From Sinorhizobium arboris LMG 14919 (GTDB taxonomy: Bacteria > Pseudomonadota > Alphaproteobacteria > Rhizobiales > Rhizobiaceae), in the NCBI RefSeq assembly GCF_000427465.1, contig NZ_ATYB01000014.1, forward strand, positions 1,139,570 to 1,203,569: a stretch of 64,000 nucleotides of DNA, read 5' to 3'. The notes beneath the pieces were generated by a model that had not been told where the DNA came from, did not search any database, and was given only the letters and a program-made list of their open reading frames with translations. The translations under genes were made by a program, and so were the position numbers. This document shows positions 31,304 to 42,333 of the stretch, in pieces (position 1 is the first letter of the stretch; each line of letters starts with the position of its first letter).

Positions 31304-31693
31304 ATGGGCAAGGCAAAAGCCGAACGCCGGCTGAAGGATAATGAGGCGCAGGCCGTTGCGCGCACGATCCGCGTCAGCCCCCAGAAGCTCAACCTTGTTG
31401 CCGCGCTGATCCGCGGCAAGAAGGTAGACCGGGCTCTGGCCGAACTCGAGTTCTCGCGCAAGCGCATTGCAGGCACGGTCAAGAAGACGCTTGAATCTGC
31501 GATCGCTAACGCAGAGAACAACCATGATCTCGACGTTGATTCGCTCATCGTCGCAGAAGCTTTTGTTGGCAAGTCGATCGTGATGAAGCGCTTCCACGCC
31601 CGTGGTCGCGGCCGTGCATCGCGCGTCGAAAAGCCGTTCGCGCACTTGACGATCGTCGTTCGTGAAGTGGAAGCCAAAGGGGAGGCCGCATAA
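31304..31693 (+). CDS. rplV: 50S ribosomal protein L22
   Basis: A 129-residue protein whose beta-hairpin reaches the exit tunnel, where macrolide-resistance changes occur; the hairpin region [20 protein letters not shown] is intact. It starts 2 nt after rpsS. The stop overlaps the rpsC start by one base (TAATG). Confidence 0.97.
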   Translation: MGKAKAERRLKDNEAQAVARTIRVSPQKLNLVAALIRGKKVDRALAELEFSRKRIAGTVKKTLESAIANAENNHDLDVDSLIVAEAFVGKSIVMKRFHARGRGRASRVEKPFAHLTIVVREVEAKGEAA

Positions 31694-32406
31694 TGGGCCA
31701 GAAAATTAATCCGATCGGTTTCCGTCTCGGCATCAACCGGACCTGGGATAGCCGTTGGTTCGCGGATAACGCGGAATACGGCCAGCTTCTTCACGAAGAC
31801 CTGAAGATCCGCGCCTATCTGATGGAAGAACTGAAGGCGGCCGGTATCGCCAAGGTCGTCATCGAGCGTCCGCACAAGAAGTGCCGCGTTACGATCCACT
31901 CGGCTCGCCCGGGCCTGATCATCGGCAAGAAGGGCGCCGACATCGAAAAGCTCCGCAGGAAGCTTTCCGAGATGACCAATTCGGAAACGCACCTCAACAT
32001 CGTCGAGGTGCGCAAGCCGGAAGTCGACGCGACTCTCGTTGCACAGTCGATCGCTCAGCAGCTCGAGCGTCGTGTAGCGTTCCGTCGTGCGATGAAGCGT
32101 GCCGTTCAGTCGGCAATGCGTCTCGGCGCCGAAGGCATCAAGATCACCTGCGCCGGCCGTCTCGGCGGTGCGGAAATCGCCCGTACCGAATGGTATCGTG
32201 AAGGCCGCGTTCCGCTGCATACGCTGCGCGCCGACATCGACTACGGCACGGCCGAAGCCGAAACCGCTTTCGGTATCTGCGGTGTCAAGGTCTGGATTTT
32301 CAAGGGTGAAATCCTTGAGCACGATCCGATGGCTTCCGAGCGCCGCGCGACCGAGAGTGACAACCAGGGCGGTGGCGGCAGAGAGCGTCGCCGCGAGAAC
32401 GCGTAA
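31693..32406 (+). CDS. rpsC: 30S ribosomal protein S3
   Basis: A 237-residue mRNA-entry protein. The KH-domain GxxG loop is in [14 protein letters not shown]; the C-terminal domain contains [20 protein letters not shown]. It ends in a Gly/Arg-rich tail ([11 protein letters not shown]). Confidence 0.98.
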   Translation: MGQKINPIGFRLGINRTWDSRWFADNAEYGQLLHEDLKIRAYLMEELKAAGIAKVVIERPHKKCRVTIHSARPGLIIGKKGADIEKLRRKLSEMTNSETHLNIVEVRKPEVDATLVAQSIAQQLERRVAFRRAMKRAVQSAMRLGAEGIKITCAGRLGGAEIARTEWYREGRVPLHTLRADIDYGTAEAETAFGICGVKVWIFKGEILEHDPMASERRATESDNQGGGGRERRRENA

Positions 32407-32444
32407 CATTCGCGCGTGGCAGCCAATATCGGAGAAGTAAAAAA

Positions 32445-32858
32445 ATGTTGCAGCCAAAGCGTACGAAGTATCGCAAGCAGTTCAAGGGACGCATCAAGGG
32501 CGTCGCGAAGGGCGGCTCCGACCTGGCCTTCGGCGAATTCGGTCTGAAGGCTCAGGAGCCGAACCGCGTCAATGCTCGCGAGATCGAAGCGGCCCGCCGT
32601 GCGATCACCCGTCATATGAAGCGCGCCGGCCGCGTCTGGATCCGGGTATTCCCCGACGTTCCGGTCACGGCAAAGCCGACCGAAGTCCGCATGGGTAAGG
32701 GCAAGGGTTCGGTCGAATACTGGGCATGCAAGGTCAAGCCCGGCCGCATGATGTTCGAGATCGACGGTGTCAGCGAAGAGCTCGCCCGCGAGGCGCTTCG
32801 CCTCGGCGCTGCCAAGCTCTCTGTCAAGACGCGCTTCGTGCAGCGTATCGCAGAGTAA
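32445..32858 (+). CDS. rplP: 50S ribosomal protein L16
   Basis: A 137-residue protein near the A-site tRNA. It starts [19 protein letters not shown] and contains [20 protein letters not shown]. Shine-Dalgarno GGAGAAG precedes the ATG; rpmC follows 12 nt later. Confidence 0.98.
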   Translation: MLQPKRTKYRKQFKGRIKGVAKGGSDLAFGEFGLKAQEPNRVNAREIEAARRAITRHMKRAGRVWIRVFPDVPVTAKPTEVRMGKGKGSVEYWACKVKPGRMMFEIDGVSEELAREALRLGAAKLSVKTRFVQRIAE

Positions 32859-32870
32859 GGAGTGAAGCTC

Positions 32871-33071
32871 ATGAAAGCCGCAGACGTTCGCGCTCTGAGC
32901 GCCGACCAACTCAAGGAAGAGCTTGCCAAGCTGAAGAAGGAGCAGTTCAACCTGCGCTTCCAGAAGGCAACCGGCCAGCTCGAGAAGTCTTCGCGCATCA
33001 ACGAGGTCCGCAAGGACATCGCGCGCATCAAAACCATTGCCCGCCAGAAGGCGGCAGAAGCCAAGGCCTAA
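32871..33071 (+). CDS. rpmC: 50S ribosomal protein L29
   Basis: A 66-residue helical protein at the exit-tunnel rim ([20 protein letters not shown]). I chose ATG 32871 over GTG 32862 because AAGGAG (32857-32862) overlaps the GTG and is spaced well for the ATG. Confidence 0.95.
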   Translation: MKAADVRALSADQLKEELAKLKKEQFNLRFQKATGQLEKSSRINEVRKDIARIKTIARQKAAEAKA

Positions 33072-33084
33072 GGACCAGAAGAAT

Positions 33085-33321
33085 ATGCCGAAACGCATTC
33101 TGCAGGGCACCGTCGTCAGTGACAAGAACGACAAGACCGTCGTCGTCCGGGTCGAGCGCCGCTTTGCGCACCCGATCCTTCAGAAGACCGTTCGTCGTTC
33201 CAAGAAGTACAAGGCGCACGACGAGAACAACCAGTTCAAGGTCGGCGACCTCGTTTCCATCGAGGAATGCGCGCCGATCTCCAAGGACAAGCGCTGGACG
33301 GTGGTTTCCGCCCAGTCTTGA
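33085..33321 (+). CDS. rpsQ: 30S ribosomal protein S17
   Basis: A 78-residue 16S rRNA-binding OB-fold protein beginning [20 protein letters not shown]. The start at 33085 avoids overlap with rpmC. Last gene before a terminator-like hairpin, so it closes the S10 operon. Confidence 0.96.
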   Translation: MPKRILQGTVVSDKNDKTVVVRVERRFAHPILQKTVRRSKKYKAHDENNQFKVGDLVSIEECAPISKDKRWTVVSAQS

Positions 33322-33395
33322 TTTATGCAGGTTTTGTCCGCCGGACCCTTGCGTCTCGGGCAAATATCTGTATGAAGCACGCAATTAAAGCCGAG

Positions 33396-33421
33396 GAACG
33401 CTCGAGTCCGAGCGTTCTTTT
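33396..33421 (+). terminator. Terminator between rpsQ and rplN
   Basis: GAACGCTCG-AGTC-CGAGCGTTC followed by TTTT: a perfect 9-bp stem. It lies in a 178-nt gap and suggests that the spc operon (rplN onward) has its own promoter in 33422-33499. Confidence 0.8.
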
Positions 33422-33499
33422 GCTTTGAGATGAGCACAATAAGCCGGGCGAGGGGGTTCCGACCCAACCGGCCTGGTAACAACAAGAAGGCGACCTGAC

Positions 33500-33868
33500 A
33501 TGATTCAGATGCAAACAAACCTCGACGTGGCGGATAATTCCGGCGCACGTCGTGTCATGTGCATCAAGGTGCTGGGCGGCTCCAAGCGCAAGTACGCGTC
33601 GATCGGCGACATCATTGTCGTTTCGATCAAGGAAGCCATTCCGCGCGGCCGCGTGAAGAAAGGTGATGTCATGAAGGCAGTTGTCGTTCGCACCGCGAAG
33701 GACATCCGCCGTCCGGATGGCAGCGTCATCCGTTTCGACACCAACGCAGCCGTTCTCATCGACAACAAGAAAGAGCCGATCGGCACCCGTATCTTCGGAC
33801 CGGTTCCGCGCGAACTCCGCGCCAAGAACCACATGAAGATCATCTCGCTGGCTCCGGAAGTACTCTAA
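33500..33868 (+). CDS. rplN: 50S ribosomal protein L14
   Basis: A 122-residue protein at the subunit interface (bridge B8). It starts [20 protein letters not shown], the diagnostic N-terminus. First gene of the spc operon. Confidence 0.98.
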   Translation: MIQMQTNLDVADNSGARRVMCIKVLGGSKRKYASIGDIIVVSIKEAIPRGRVKKGDVMKAVVVRTAKDIRRPDGSVIRFDTNAAVLIDNKKEPIGTRIFGPVPRELRAKNHMKIISLAPEVL

Positions 33869-33882
33869 GGGAGCGATCAGAG

Positions 33883-34194
33883 ATGCAAAAGATTCGCAAA
33901 GGCGACAAGGTCGTCGTTCTGACCGGTAAGGACAAGGGCCGCACCGGCGAAGTCATCCAGGTCATGCCGAAGGAAGACCGGGCTCTCGTGCGCGGCGTAA
34001 ACGTGGTGAAGCGTCACCAGCGCCAGACCCAGAACCAGGAAGCCGGCATCATCACCAAGGAAGCCCCGATCCACCTGTCGAACATCGCGATCGCCGATCC
34101 GAAGGACGGCAAGCCGACCCGTGTCGGCTTCAAGATCGAAGGTGACAAGAAGGTCCGCGTGGCCAAGCGTTCGGGAGATGTGATCGATGGCTAA
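33883..34194 (+). CDS. rplX: 50S ribosomal protein L24
   Basis: A 103-residue assembly-initiator protein with an N-terminal KOW motif ([20 protein letters not shown]). It overlaps rplE by 8 bases, so translation is probably coupled. Confidence 0.98.
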   Translation: MQKIRKGDKVVVLTGKDKGRTGEVIQVMPKEDRALVRGVNVVKRHQRQTQNQEAGIITKEAPIHLSNIAIADPKDGKPTRVGFKIEGDKKVRVAKRSGDVIDG

Positions 34195-34744
34195 GTCCGC
34201 TTATGAGCCGCGGCTCAAGAAGGAATATGTAGAGCGCATCCGCAAGGCGATGCAGGAGCAGTTCTCCTACTTCAACGAAATGCAGATCCCGCGCCTCGAC
34301 AAGATCGTTATCAACATGGGTGTTGGCGAAGCGACTGGTGATTCCAAGAAGCCGTCCGTTGCTGCTGCCGACCTCGCTGCGATTGCCGGCCAGAAGCCGG
34401 TGATCACCCGCGCTCGCAACTCCATCGCTGGCTTCAAGCTCCGCGAAGGCATGCCGATTGGTGCCAAGGTTACCCTGCGCGGCGTTCGGATGTACGAGTT
34501 CCTGGATCGTCTCATCAACATCGCTCTTCCGCGTGTACGAGACTTCCGCGGCCTCAATCCGAAGTCCTTCGATGGTCGTGGCAATTTTGCCATGGGCATC
34601 AAGGAGCACATTGTGTTCCCTGAGATCAACTACGACAAGGTTGATCAGATGTGGGGCATGGACATCATCGTTTGCACGACGGCTACTAACGACGACGAAG
34701 CACGCGCTCTGCTCAAAGAGTTCAACTTCCCGTTCCGTCAGTAA
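34187..34744 (+). CDS. rplE: 50S ribosomal protein L5
   Basis: A 185-residue 5S rRNA-binding protein. The signature [14 protein letters not shown] is present, with [20 protein letters not shown] next. The N-terminal start lies inside the rplX 3' end. Confidence 0.98.
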   Translation: MAKSAYEPRLKKEYVERIRKAMQEQFSYFNEMQIPRLDKIVINMGVGEATGDSKKPSVAAADLAAIAGQKPVITRARNSIAGFKLREGMPIGAKVTLRGVRMYEFLDRLINIALPRVRDFRGLNPKSFDGRGNFAMGIKEHIVFPEINYDKVDQMWGMDIIVCTTATNDDEARALLKEFNFPFRQ

Positions 34745-34778
34745 TCCGTAACGACAAGCGTAAAGAAGGATAACTGTT

Positions 34779-35084
34779 ATGGCGAAAACGAGCGCAGTTG
34801 AAAAGAACAAGCGCCGCCGCAAACTGGTTGCCAACCATGCCGCCAAGCGCGCGGCTCTGAAGGCAATCATCATGAACCAGTCTTTGCCGATCGAAGAGCG
34901 GTTCAAGGCCACCCTGAAGCTGGCGGATCTGCCTCGCGATGGGTCCAAGACCCGCATCCGCAACCGTTGCGAAGTCACCGGTCGTCCGCGCGCCTATTAT
35001 CGCAAGCTGCGCATGTCGCGTATTGCGCTTCGCGAACTGGGCAATCTCGGCAAGGTGCCGGGTGTGGTCAAGTCGAGCTGGTAA
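34779..35084 (+). CDS. rpsN: 30S ribosomal protein S14
   Basis: A 101-residue protein of the long, zinc-free type: no CxxC pair, and the end [20 protein letters not shown] matches the S14 signature. It lies between rplE and rpsH. Confidence 0.97.
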   Translation: MAKTSAVEKNKRRRKLVANHAAKRAALKAIIMNQSLPIEERFKATLKLADLPRDGSKTRIRNRCEVTGRPRAYYRKLRMSRIALRELGNLGKVPGVVKSSW

Positions 35085-35096
35085 GGAGACGGGTAC

Positions 35097-35495
35097 ATGG
35101 CAATGACTGATCCTTTGGGCGATATGCTCACCCGTATCCGCAACGGCGCTGCTCGCCGCAAGTCGAGCGTTTCTACGCCGGCTTCCAAGCTTCGCGCACG
35201 CGTTCTGGATGTCCTTCAGGCTGAGGGCTACATCCGCGGATACTCTGAAGTCGAATTCGGCAACGGCAAGTCCGAGCTGAGCATCGAACTGAAATACTAC
35301 GAAGGCGCCTCCGTGATCCGTGAGATCGCGCGCGTCTCCAAGCCGGGCCGCCGGGTCTATGTCTCGGTCAAGTCCATTCCGCAGGTCGCGAACGGCCTCG
35401 GCATCACGATCCTTTCGACTCCGAAGGGTGTGATGGCCGATCACCAGGCACGCGAACAGAATGTTGGTGGCGAGGTTCTTTGCTCGGTCTTCTAA
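35097..35495 (+). CDS. rpsH: 30S ribosomal protein S8
   Basis: A 132-residue primary 16S rRNA-binding protein; in E. coli it represses the spc operon. It begins [15 protein letters not shown] and ends with GGEVLCSVF. The ATG at 35097 (MAMTDP) follows AAGGAGACGG; an ATG 6 nt later is also possible. Confidence 0.97.
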   Translation: MAMTDPLGDMLTRIRNGAARRKSSVSTPASKLRARVLDVLQAEGYIRGYSEVEFGNGKSELSIELKYYEGASVIREIARVSKPGRRVYVSVKSIPQVANGLGITILSTPKGVMADHQAREQNVGGEVLCSVF

Positions 35496-35535
35496 GGCCG
35501 AGCAGGATCTCCATAGCGAACAGACAGGTATAAAA

Positions 35536-36069
35536 ATGTCTCGTATCGGTAAAAAGCCCGTTCAAGTTCCGGCAGGCGTCACGGCTAACGTGGATGGCCA
35601 GAAGGTAACGGCAAAGGGCCCGAAGGGCGAACTGTTCTTCGTCGCAAACGACGAAGTTTCGGTGAAGCTCGAAAACAACACGGTTGTCGTTCAGCCGGCC
35701 AATGAGAGCAAGGATGCTCGCGCAAAGTGGGGCATGTCCCGCACGATGATCGAGAACATCTTCAAGGGCGTGAAGGACGGTTACGAGCGCAAGCTCGAAA
35801 TCAACGGCGTCGGTTACCGCGCTTCCATGCAGGGCAAGAACCTGCAGCTGGCGCTCGGCTTCAGCCACGACGTCGTCTACCAGACGCCGGAAGGCATCAC
35901 GATCGCTGTGCCGAAGCCGACGGAAATCGTCGTCTCCGGAATCAACAAGCAGCAGGTCGGTCAGGTTGCCGCGGAAATCCGCGAATACCGTGGCCCCGAG
36001 CCCTACAAGGGCAAGGGCGTCAAGTATGCCGAAGAGCGGATTGTCCGCAAAGAAGGCAAGAAGAAGTAA
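35536..36069 (+). CDS. rplF: 50S ribosomal protein L6
   Basis: A 177-residue protein near the factor-binding site. The start [15 protein letters not shown] at ATG 35536 is diagnostic; the C-terminal signature is [16 protein letters not shown]. The open frame upstream overlaps rpsH and is not coding. Confidence 0.98.
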   Translation: MSRIGKKPVQVPAGVTANVDGQKVTAKGPKGELFFVANDEVSVKLENNTVVVQPANESKDARAKWGMSRTMIENIFKGVKDGYERKLEINGVGYRASMQGKNLQLALGFSHDVVYQTPEGITIAVPKPTEIVVSGINKQQVGQVAAEIREYRGPEPYKGKGVKYAEERIVRKEGKKK

Positions 36070-36081
36070 GGATCACGCGAA

Positions 36082-36444
36082 ATGGCTAGCAGGAAAGATA
36101 CTCTTGTGCGTCGCGCCAGCCGCGTGCGCCGTCAAATCAAGGCGGTTGCCAATGGCCGCCCGCGCCTGTCGGTTCATCGCTCGTCGAAGAACATCTATGC
36201 GCAGATCATTGACGATGTTGCCGGCAAGACGATTGCTTCGGCATCGACCCTCGACACGGATCTGCGGTCTTCGCTGAAGACCGGCGCTGATACCGAGGCC
36301 GCTACGGCGGTCGGCAAGCTCCTGGCGGAGCGTGCTTCCAAGGCGGGCGTCAAGGACGTTGTCTTTGACCGTGGCGCCTTCATCTACCACGGCCGCATCA
36401 AGGCGCTGGCCGAGGCAGCTCGCGAAGGCGGCCTGAACTTCTAA
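36082..36444 (+). CDS. rplR: 50S ribosomal protein L18
   Basis: A 120-residue 5S rRNA-binding protein ([21 protein letters not shown]-terminal; [21 protein letters not shown]-terminal). A hairpin-rich gap of 133 nt follows before rpsE. Confidence 0.98.
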   Translation: MASRKDTLVRRASRVRRQIKAVANGRPRLSVHRSSKNIYAQIIDDVAGKTIASASTLDTDLRSSLKTGADTEAATAVGKLLAERASKAGVKDVVFDRGAFIYHGRIKALAEAAREGGLNF

Positions 36445-36451
36445 GGTTCGT

Positions 36452-36475
36452 CGCCCGGGCAGCAATGCCCGGGCG
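36452..36475 (+). other. Perfect hairpin between rplR and rpsE
   Basis: CGCCCGGGCA-GCAA-TGCCCGGGCG: a 10-bp stem with a stable GNRA tetraloop 7 nt after the rplR stop. No U-run follows, so it more likely affects mRNA processing or stability than termination. Confidence 0.55.
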
Positions 36476-36577
36476 CATCCCGGCTTCGTAAATTCCCGGC
36501 CGCTTCGATTTCCAAGGAAGCGAGGCGGTCTTCGTCAATCTGCCGATTGCACCCGGAAAAGAAAAAGGAAGAGGACA

Positions 36578-37147
36578 ATGGCACAAGAAAGAAGAGGTTC
36601 TCGCGAAGATCGCCAGAACCGCGAAGAGCGCGACAGCGAGTTTGTCGACAAGCTCGTCGCCATCAACCGCGTCGCCAAGGTGGTGAAGGGCGGCCGTCGT
36701 TTTGGTTTCGCCGCTCTCGTCGTCGTGGGCGACCAGAAAGGTCGCGTCGGCTTCGGTCATGGCAAGGCACGTGAAGTGCCTGAAGCCATCCGCAAGGCCA
36801 CGGAAGCCGCCAAGCGCGACCTGATCTTCGTACCGCTGCGCGGCGGCCGCACTCTGCATCACGACGTTCATGGCCGTCACGGCGCCGGCAAGGTGCTGCT
36901 GCGTTCGGCAAAGCCCGGTACCGGTATCATTGCCGGTGGTCCGATGCGCGCCGTCTTCGAGACGCTCGGCGTTTATGACGTCGTAGCCAAGTCGACCGGC
37001 TCGTCGAACCCCTACAACATGGTTCGCGCCACCTTCGACGCGCTCAAGAACCAGATGCACCCGAAGGACATCGCGGCACAGCGCGGCATGAAATACGCCA
37101 CGCTCCAGTCCCGTCGCGTTTCCGCCGGCGTTGCTTCCGAAGAATAA
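36578..37147 (+). CDS. rpsE: 30S ribosomal protein S5
   Basis: A 189-residue fidelity protein. The signature [20 protein letters not shown] is followed by [14 protein letters not shown]. The N-terminal tail is Arg/Glu-rich. Cotranscribed with rpmD (12 nt) and rplO. Confidence 0.98.
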   Translation: MAQERRGSREDRQNREERDSEFVDKLVAINRVAKVVKGGRRFGFAALVVVGDQKGRVGFGHGKAREVPEAIRKATEAAKRDLIFVPLRGGRTLHHDVHGRHGAGKVLLRSAKPGTGIIAGGPMRAVFETLGVYDVVAKSTGSSNPYNMVRATFDALKNQMHPKDIAAQRGMKYATLQSRRVSAGVASEE

Positions 37148-37159
37148 GGGAGCTGACAG

Positions 37160-37363
37160 ATGGCTAAGAAGGAAGTTGCCAAGAAGACGGTTACCGTCGA
37201 ACAGATCGGTAGCCCCATTCGCCGTCCTGCCGTGCAGCGTCAGACGCTCATCGGTCTGGGCCTCAACAAGATGCACCGGGTACGCACGCTGGAAGACACT
37301 CCGGCCGTTCGCGGCATGATCCGGGCCGTCCAGCACCTCGTTCGCGTCGTCGACGAGAAGTGA
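37160..37363 (+). CDS. rpmD: 50S ribosomal protein L30
   Basis: A 67-residue protein. It contains [20 protein letters not shown] and [20 protein letters not shown], the L30 core. Confidence 0.97.
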   Translation: MAKKEVAKKTVTVEQIGSPIRRPAVQRQTLIGLGLNKMHRVRTLEDTPAVRGMIRAVQHLVRVVDEK

Positions 37364-37376
37364 GGGGGATCCTGAA

Positions 37377-37847
37377 ATGAAACTGAATGAAATCAAGGAC
37401 AACGAAGGCGCGACCAAGAACCGCAAGCGTGTAGGGCGCGGTATCGGCTCGGGTTCCGGCAAGACCGGCGGCCGTGGCGTGAAGGGTCAGAAGGCGCGTT
37501 CGGGCGTCTCGATCAACGGCTTCGAAGGCGGTCAGATGCCCATCTACCGTCGCCTGCCGAAGCGCGGCTTCAACAACATCTTCGCGTCGGAATTCGTCGA
37601 AGTGTCGCTCGGCCGTATCCAGGCCGCAGTGGACGCCAAGAAGCTGGACGCATCCAAGACCGTCGACGCCGCCGCTCTGAAGGCTGCCGGTGTCATCCGC
37701 CGCGTCAAGGATGGCGTGCGCGTCCTTGCTGACGGCGAACTGAAGGCGAAGGTTTCGCTGGAAGTTGCCGGCGCCTCCAAGCCGGCGATCGAGAAGATCG
37801 AGAAGGCTGGCGGTTCCATCAAGCTGCTCGCCGCAGCTGCCGAATAA
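37377..37847 (+). CDS. rplO: 50S ribosomal protein L15
   Basis: A 156-residue protein with the Gly-rich N-terminal extension [20 protein letters not shown] and the signature [19 protein letters not shown]. It is followed by a strong terminator-like hairpin before secY. Confidence 0.98.
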   Translation: MKLNEIKDNEGATKNRKRVGRGIGSGSGKTGGRGVKGQKARSGVSINGFEGGQMPIYRRLPKRGFNNIFASEFVEVSLGRIQAAVDAKKLDASKTVDAAALKAAGVIRRVKDGVRVLADGELKAKVSLEVAGASKPAIEKIEKAGGSIKLLAAAAE

Positions 37848-37859
37848 ATATGACTGATG

Positions 37860-37892
37860 AACCGCCCGGGGTGCTTCACGCCGGGCGGTTTT
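37860..37892 (+). terminator. Terminator-like hairpin between rplO and secY
   Basis: AACCGCCCGG / CCGGGCGGTT (10 bp, inner GTG-CTT-CAC pairs) followed by TTTT in total. It could act as a partial terminator that lowers secY relative to the ribosomal genes. Confidence 0.7.
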
Positions 37893-38082
37893 GCTCCCAT
37901 ATGTGAGCCTCACGTCCAAGCGCAGCGAATCGCCTGCCGCGACGGGACATAACGGAAACCACGGTGAGGCATCCGATTGCAGCGACAATCGCCTCGCGCC
38001 TGGTTTTCAACGACGAAAACTGATTCCATCCGGAACGACCGGGATTTCCCGTGTTTCCGAGACTTGGTACGCGGAGAATTGC

Positions 38083-39423
38083 ATGGCTTCTGCAGCGGAA
38101 CAGCTCGCCTCGAACCTGAATTTTTCGACTTTCGCCAAGGCGGAAGATCTGAAAAAGCGCCTCTGGTTCACCCTTGGTGCGCTTCTGGTCTACCGACTTG
38201 GCACCTATATTCCGTTGCCCGGCCTTAACCCGGACGCATTCGCACAGGCGTTCCAGGGACAATCTGGGGGCATTCTCGGCCTCTTCAACATGTTCTCGGG
38301 CGGCGCAGTCGAACGTATGGCGATCTTTGCGCTCGGCATCATGCCCTACATCTCCGCTTCGATCATCGTGCAGCTGATGACGTCGGTCGTTCCGGCGCTC
38401 GAGCAGCTGAAGAAGGAAGGCGAGCAGGGCCGCAAGGTCATCAACCAGTACACCCGCTACGGCACGGTGCTGCTCGGCGCGATGCAGGCCTACGGCATTG
38501 CAGTCGGTCTCGAAAGCGGCAGTGGGCTCGTTAACGATCCGGGCTGGTTCTTCCGTATTTCCACCGTTATTTCGCTCCTCGGCGGCACGATGTTCCTGAT
38601 GTGGCTCGGCGAACAGATCACGTCGCGCGGCATCGGTAACGGCATTTCGCTGATCATCTTCGCCGGCATCGTCGCCGCTCTGCCCTCGGCGCTTGCCGGA
38701 ACGCTGGAGCTCGGCCGCACCGGCGCTCTGTCGACGCCTTTGATCCTTGCGATCATCGTCATGGTCGTCGCCGTGATCGCGCTGATCGTCTTTGTCGAGC
38801 GCGCCCAGCGGCGGCTGTTGATCCAGTATCCGAAACGCCAGGTCGGCAACCGGATGTTCCAGGGCGACACGTCGCACCTGCCGCTGAAGCTCAACACCTC
38901 GGGCGTGATCCCTGCTATCTTCGCATCGTCGCTGCTCCTGCTGCCGGCTACGCTGGCGGGCTTTAGCAACACCGCGACCATGCCGGGCTGGGCGACGACC
39001 ATCGTCGGGGCGCTGGCTCACGGGCAGCCGCTCTATATAATCCTCTACGGCGCGATGATTGCCTTTTTCGCGTTCTTCTACACGGCCATCGTCTTCAATC
39101 CGAAGGACACGGCCGACAATCTGAAGAAGCATGGCGGGTTCATCCCGGGTATTCGTCCTGGCGAACGCACGGCCGAATACATCGACTACGTGTTGACGCG
39201 CATTACCGTTATCGGCGCGATCTACCTGGTCTTTGTCTGCATCCTACCCGAGATCCTCATCTCGCAGACGGGCGTGCCGTTCTACCTTGGTGGTACGTCG
39301 CTTTTGATTGTTGTCAGCGTGACCCTCGATACGGTAGCACAGATCCAGGGTCACCTCATTGCCCAGCAATATGAGGGGCTGATCAAGAAGTCGAAGCTGC
39401 GCGGAGGAAAGAGGGGACGATGA
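38083..39423 (+). CDS. secY: SecY, preprotein translocase channel
   Basis: A 446-residue inner-membrane protein with about ten transmembrane helices. [20 protein letters not shown] and [12 protein letters not shown] match the SecY signature; [18 protein letters not shown] is a later conserved span. The start is ATG 38083, 7 nt after GGAG. It pairs with SecE (10344) and is coupled to adk by a 4-base overlap. Confidence 0.98.
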   Translation: MASAAEQLASNLNFSTFAKAEDLKKRLWFTLGALLVYRLGTYIPLPGLNPDAFAQAFQGQSGGILGLFNMFSGGAVERMAIFALGIMPYISASIIVQLMTSVVPALEQLKKEGEQGRKVINQYTRYGTVLLGAMQAYGIAVGLESGSGLVNDPGWFFRISTVISLLGGTMFLMWLGEQITSRGIGNGISLIIFAGIVAALPSALAGTLELGRTGALSTPLILAIIVMVVAVIALIVFVERAQRRLLIQYPKRQVGNRMFQGDTSHLPLKLNTSGVIPAIFASSLLLLPATLAGFSNTATMPGWATTIVGALAHGQPLYIILYGAMIAFFAFFYTAIVFNPKDTADNLKKHGGFIPGIRPGERTAEYIDYVLTRITVIGAIYLVFVCILPEILISQTGVPFYLGGTSLLIVVSVTLDTVAQIQGHLIAQQYEGLIKKSKLRGGKRGR

Positions 39424-39998
39424 GACTTATTTTTTTGGGGCCGCCGGGCGCTGGCAAGGGTACTCAGGCCAAGCTTCTGACGGAGAGATACGGCATTCCG
39501 CAGCTTTCCACGGGGGACATGCTCCGGGCGGCCGTAGCTCAGGCGACCGAGGTCGGCAAGCGAGCGAAAGCCGTGATGGATGCCGGCCAGCTCGTCTCCG
39601 ACGAAATCGTCAACGAGATCGTCTCCGACCGCATCGATGCGCCGGACTGCGCCAGGGGCTTCATTCTGGACGGCTACCCGCGCACGGTTCCGCAGGCCGT
39701 CGCGCTTGACCGGATGCTCGAAGACAAAGGTCTGAAACTCGATGCGGTCATTGAGTTGAAGGTCGATGAGGCGGCGCTTGTGCGGCGCATGGAGAATCGC
39801 GTAGCGGAAACCGTCGCGGCGGGCGGCACGGTGCGCTCCGACGACAATCCGGAAGCATTCCGTCGCCGCCTGCAGGAATACCGGGAAAAGACCGCGCCGC
39901 TTTCGGAACACTACGCCCGAACCGGCCGGTTGAAGACCGTGGACGGCATGGCGGACGTGACTACGGTTACTGCCGAGATCGAGAAGATTCTGGCATAG
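39420..39998 (+). CDS. adk: Adenylate kinase
   Basis: A 192-residue enzyme that interconverts ATP + AMP and 2 ADP. The P-loop is [11 protein letters not shown] and the AMP-site motif is FILDGYPRT. The LID domain is the short form without zinc cysteines, as its length shows. It overlaps secY by 4 bases; this placement between secY and rpsM is usual in alphaproteobacteria. Confidence 0.98.
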   Translation: MRLIFLGPPGAGKGTQAKLLTERYGIPQLSTGDMLRAAVAQATEVGKRAKAVMDAGQLVSDEIVNEIVSDRIDAPDCARGFILDGYPRTVPQAVALDRMLEDKGLKLDAVIELKVDEAALVRRMENRVAETVAAGGTVRSDDNPEAFRRRLQEYREKTAPLSEHYARTGRLKTVDGMADVTTVTAEIEKILA

Positions 39999-40228
39999 GC
40001 GCAGCCTTTGCCAAAATGGAAGCGCCGGGGAGTTGACTTTTCCGGCCGATTCCTCCAAAGACAGCGTCAACTCGCGACATGAGAAGCGATCGGCGCGGTC
40101 TTCAAGGAAATGAAGTCCGGGTACGGTCGTTTTTGACGTGTCTCGAACCTCAATCAACGTGCGGCTATTAAGGTCGCGTAACGAAGCACCTATTGCCTGT
40201 AGGCAACTGGAACGCAAGGAGAATAGAC

Positions 40229-40597
40229 GTGGCACGTATCGCTGGCGTCAACATCCCGACCGCAAAGCGCGTTGTCATCGCGCTGACGTATATTCACGGG
40301 ATCGGCACGAAATTCGCACAGGAAATCGTCGAAAAGGTCGGTATCCCGGCCGAACGTCGCGTGCATCAGTTGACGGACGCTGAAGTTCTTCAGATCCGTG
40401 AAACGATCGACCGCGACTATCAGGTTGAGGGCGACCTGCGTCGCGAGACCTCGATGAACATCAAGCGCCTGATGGACCTCGGCTGCTACCGCGGTCTTCG
40501 CCATCGTCGCGGTCTGCCGGTGCGCGGCCAGCGCACGCACACCAATGCCCGCACCCGCAAGGGTCCGGCAAAGGCGATTGCCGGCAAGAAGAAGTAA
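40229..40597 (+). CDS. rpsM: 30S ribosomal protein S13
   Basis: A 122-residue 30S head protein. It starts at GTG 40229 ([15 protein letters not shown]) with AAGGAGA at 40216-40222. The signature [19 protein letters not shown] is present. The 230-nt gap after adk likely holds the alpha operon promoter; no gene seen there. Confidence 0.97.
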   Translation: MARIAGVNIPTAKRVVIALTYIHGIGTKFAQEIVEKVGIPAERRVHQLTDAEVLQIRETIDRDYQVEGDLRRETSMNIKRLMDLGCYRGLRHRRGLPVRGQRTHTNARTRKGPAKAIAGKKK

Positions 40598-40617
40598 TTT
40601 CCCGAAAAGGGAAAACG

Positions 40618-40647
40618 GGAGGCTGGCGCACGCGCCGGCCTCCTTTT
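40618..40647 (+). terminator. Terminator-like hairpin between rpsM and rpsK
   Basis: GGAGGCTGGCGC / GCGCCGGCCTCC with one G-U pair, followed by TTTT. A small TTCCC-GAAAA-GGGAA hairpin (about 40599-40613) precedes it. It could attenuate the rest of the alpha operon. Confidence 0.7.
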
Positions 40648-40829
40648 GCAGTTTGGGAAGGGCAAGTGTCCGACCATCGCGACGGCCGTTACCGGCTCCG
40701 CGAAATGCCCGCGAAGCCGGTTTATTCGGCTGCCGCGAATTTGAAAGATGCAGGGTAGGGGACGACCAATCCTTTTCCCGGTGGAGCCGCTGGAATTACG
40801 GCGGTGCAGAGATCTAAGAAAGGGATCCT

Positions 40830-41219
40830 ATGGCCAAGGAAGCCACCCGCGTTCGCCGCCGCGAGCGCAAGAACATTACGTCTGGCGTTGCACACGTCAA
40901 TTCGTCGTTCAACAACACGATGATCACCATCACCGACGCGCAGGGCAATGCCATTGCCTGGTCGTCCGCCGGTGCGAAGGGTTTCAAGGGTTCGCGCAAG
41001 TCGACCCCGTTCGCCGCGCAGATCGCTGCTGAAGATTGCGCCAAGAAGGCCCAGGAACATGGCATGAAGTCGCTGGAAGTGGAAGTTTGCGGTCCGGGTT
41101 CCGGTCGTGAATCCGCTCTTCGCGCGCTCCAGGCTGCGGGTTTCATGATCACGTCGATCCGTGACGTGACCCCGATCCCGCACAATGGCTGCCGTCCGCG
41201 CAAGAAGCGCCGCGTCTGA
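40830..41219 (+). CDS. rpsK: 30S ribosomal protein S11
   Basis: A 129-residue platform protein. It contains [20 protein letters not shown] and ends in [12 protein letters not shown], the family signature. Confidence 0.98.
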
Positions 41220-41322
41220 TCATCTGTATTCAACATTCCGGTGAGGACGTTCCGGCGTCCTCCCGGTCTTCGGGGCTCGGTTGTCACGATTGGATGGTGG
41301 CAACGAACGGAAGGCAGAAAAC

Positions 41323-42333
41323 ATGATCCAGAAAAATTGGCAGGAATTGATCAAGCCGAACAAGGTGGAGTTCGCCTCCTCCGGCCGCACCAAGGCAACG
41401 TTGGTCGCGGAGCCGCTTGAGCGCGGCTTTGGCCTGACGCTCGGCAACGCGCTTCGCCGCGTACTTTTGTCGTCGCTGCGCGGTGCTGCGGTAACCGCGG
41501 TTCAGATCGACGGCGTATTGCATGAGTTCTCTTCTATCCCGGGTGTCCGGGAAGACGTGACCGACATCGTGCTCAACATCAAGGAAATCGCCATCAAGAT
41601 GGATGGCGACGACGCAAAGCGCATGGTCGTGCGCAAGCAGGGCCCGGGCGTTGTGACCGCCGGTGACATTCAGACGGTTGGCGACATCGAGATCCTCAAC
41701 CCGAACCACGTGATCTGCACCCTCGACGAGGGCGCGGAAATCCGCATGGAGTTCACCGTCAACAACGGCAAGGGTTACGTACCGGCAGACCGCAACCGCT
41801 CGGAAGATGCGCCGATCGGCCTCATTCCGGTCGACAGCCTGTACTCCCCGGTCAAGAAGGTCTCCTACAAGGTGGAAAACACCCGTGAGGGCCAGGTTCT
41901 CGACTATGACAAGCTGACGATGTCCATCGAAACCGATGGCTCCGTCACCGGTGAAGATGCGATCGCTTTTGCGGCCCGCATCCTTCAGGACCAGCTGTCG
42001 GTCTTCGTCAACTTCGACGAGCCGCAGAAGGAAACCGAGGAAGAAGCGGTCACAGAACTCGCCTTCAACCCGGCGCTTCTCAAGAAGGTCGACGAACTGG
42101 AACTTTCCGTCCGTTCGGCCAACTGCCTGAAGAACGACAACATCGTCTATATCGGCGACCTGATTCAGAAGACCGAAGCAGAAATGCTCCGCACGCCGAA
42201 TTTTGGTCGCAAGTCGCTCAACGAGATCAAGGAAGTTCTCGCTTCCATGGGCCTGCACCTCGGCATGGAAGTGCCGTCCTGGCCGCCGGAGAATATCGAA
42301 GATCTCGCCAAGCGCTACGAAGACCAGTACTAA
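41323..42333 (+). CDS. rpoA: RNA polymerase alpha subunit
   Basis: A 336-residue subunit. The N-terminal assembly domain contains [19 protein letters not shown]; the C-terminal domain (from about residue 250) contains [20 protein letters not shown], which contacts UP elements and activators. ATG 41323 ([12 protein letters not shown]) follows GGAAGGCAG. No rpsD lies between rpsK and rpoA, as in other alphaproteobacteria. Confidence 0.98.
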   Translation: MIQKNWQELIKPNKVEFASSGRTKATLVAEPLERGFGLTLGNALRRVLLSSLRGAAVTAVQIDGVLHEFSSIPGVREDVTDIVLNIKEIAIKMDGDDAKRMVVRKQGPGVVTAGDIQTVGDIEILNPNHVICTLDEGAEIRMEFTVNNGKGYVPADRNRSEDAPIGLIPVDSLYSPVKKVSYKVENTREGQVLDYDKLTMSIETDGSVTGEDAIAFAARILQDQLSVFVNFDEPQKETEEEAVTELAFNPALLKKVDELELSVRSANCLKNDNIVYIGDLIQKTEAEMLRTPNFGRKSLNEIKEVLASMGLHLGMEVPSWPPENIEDLAKRYEDQY

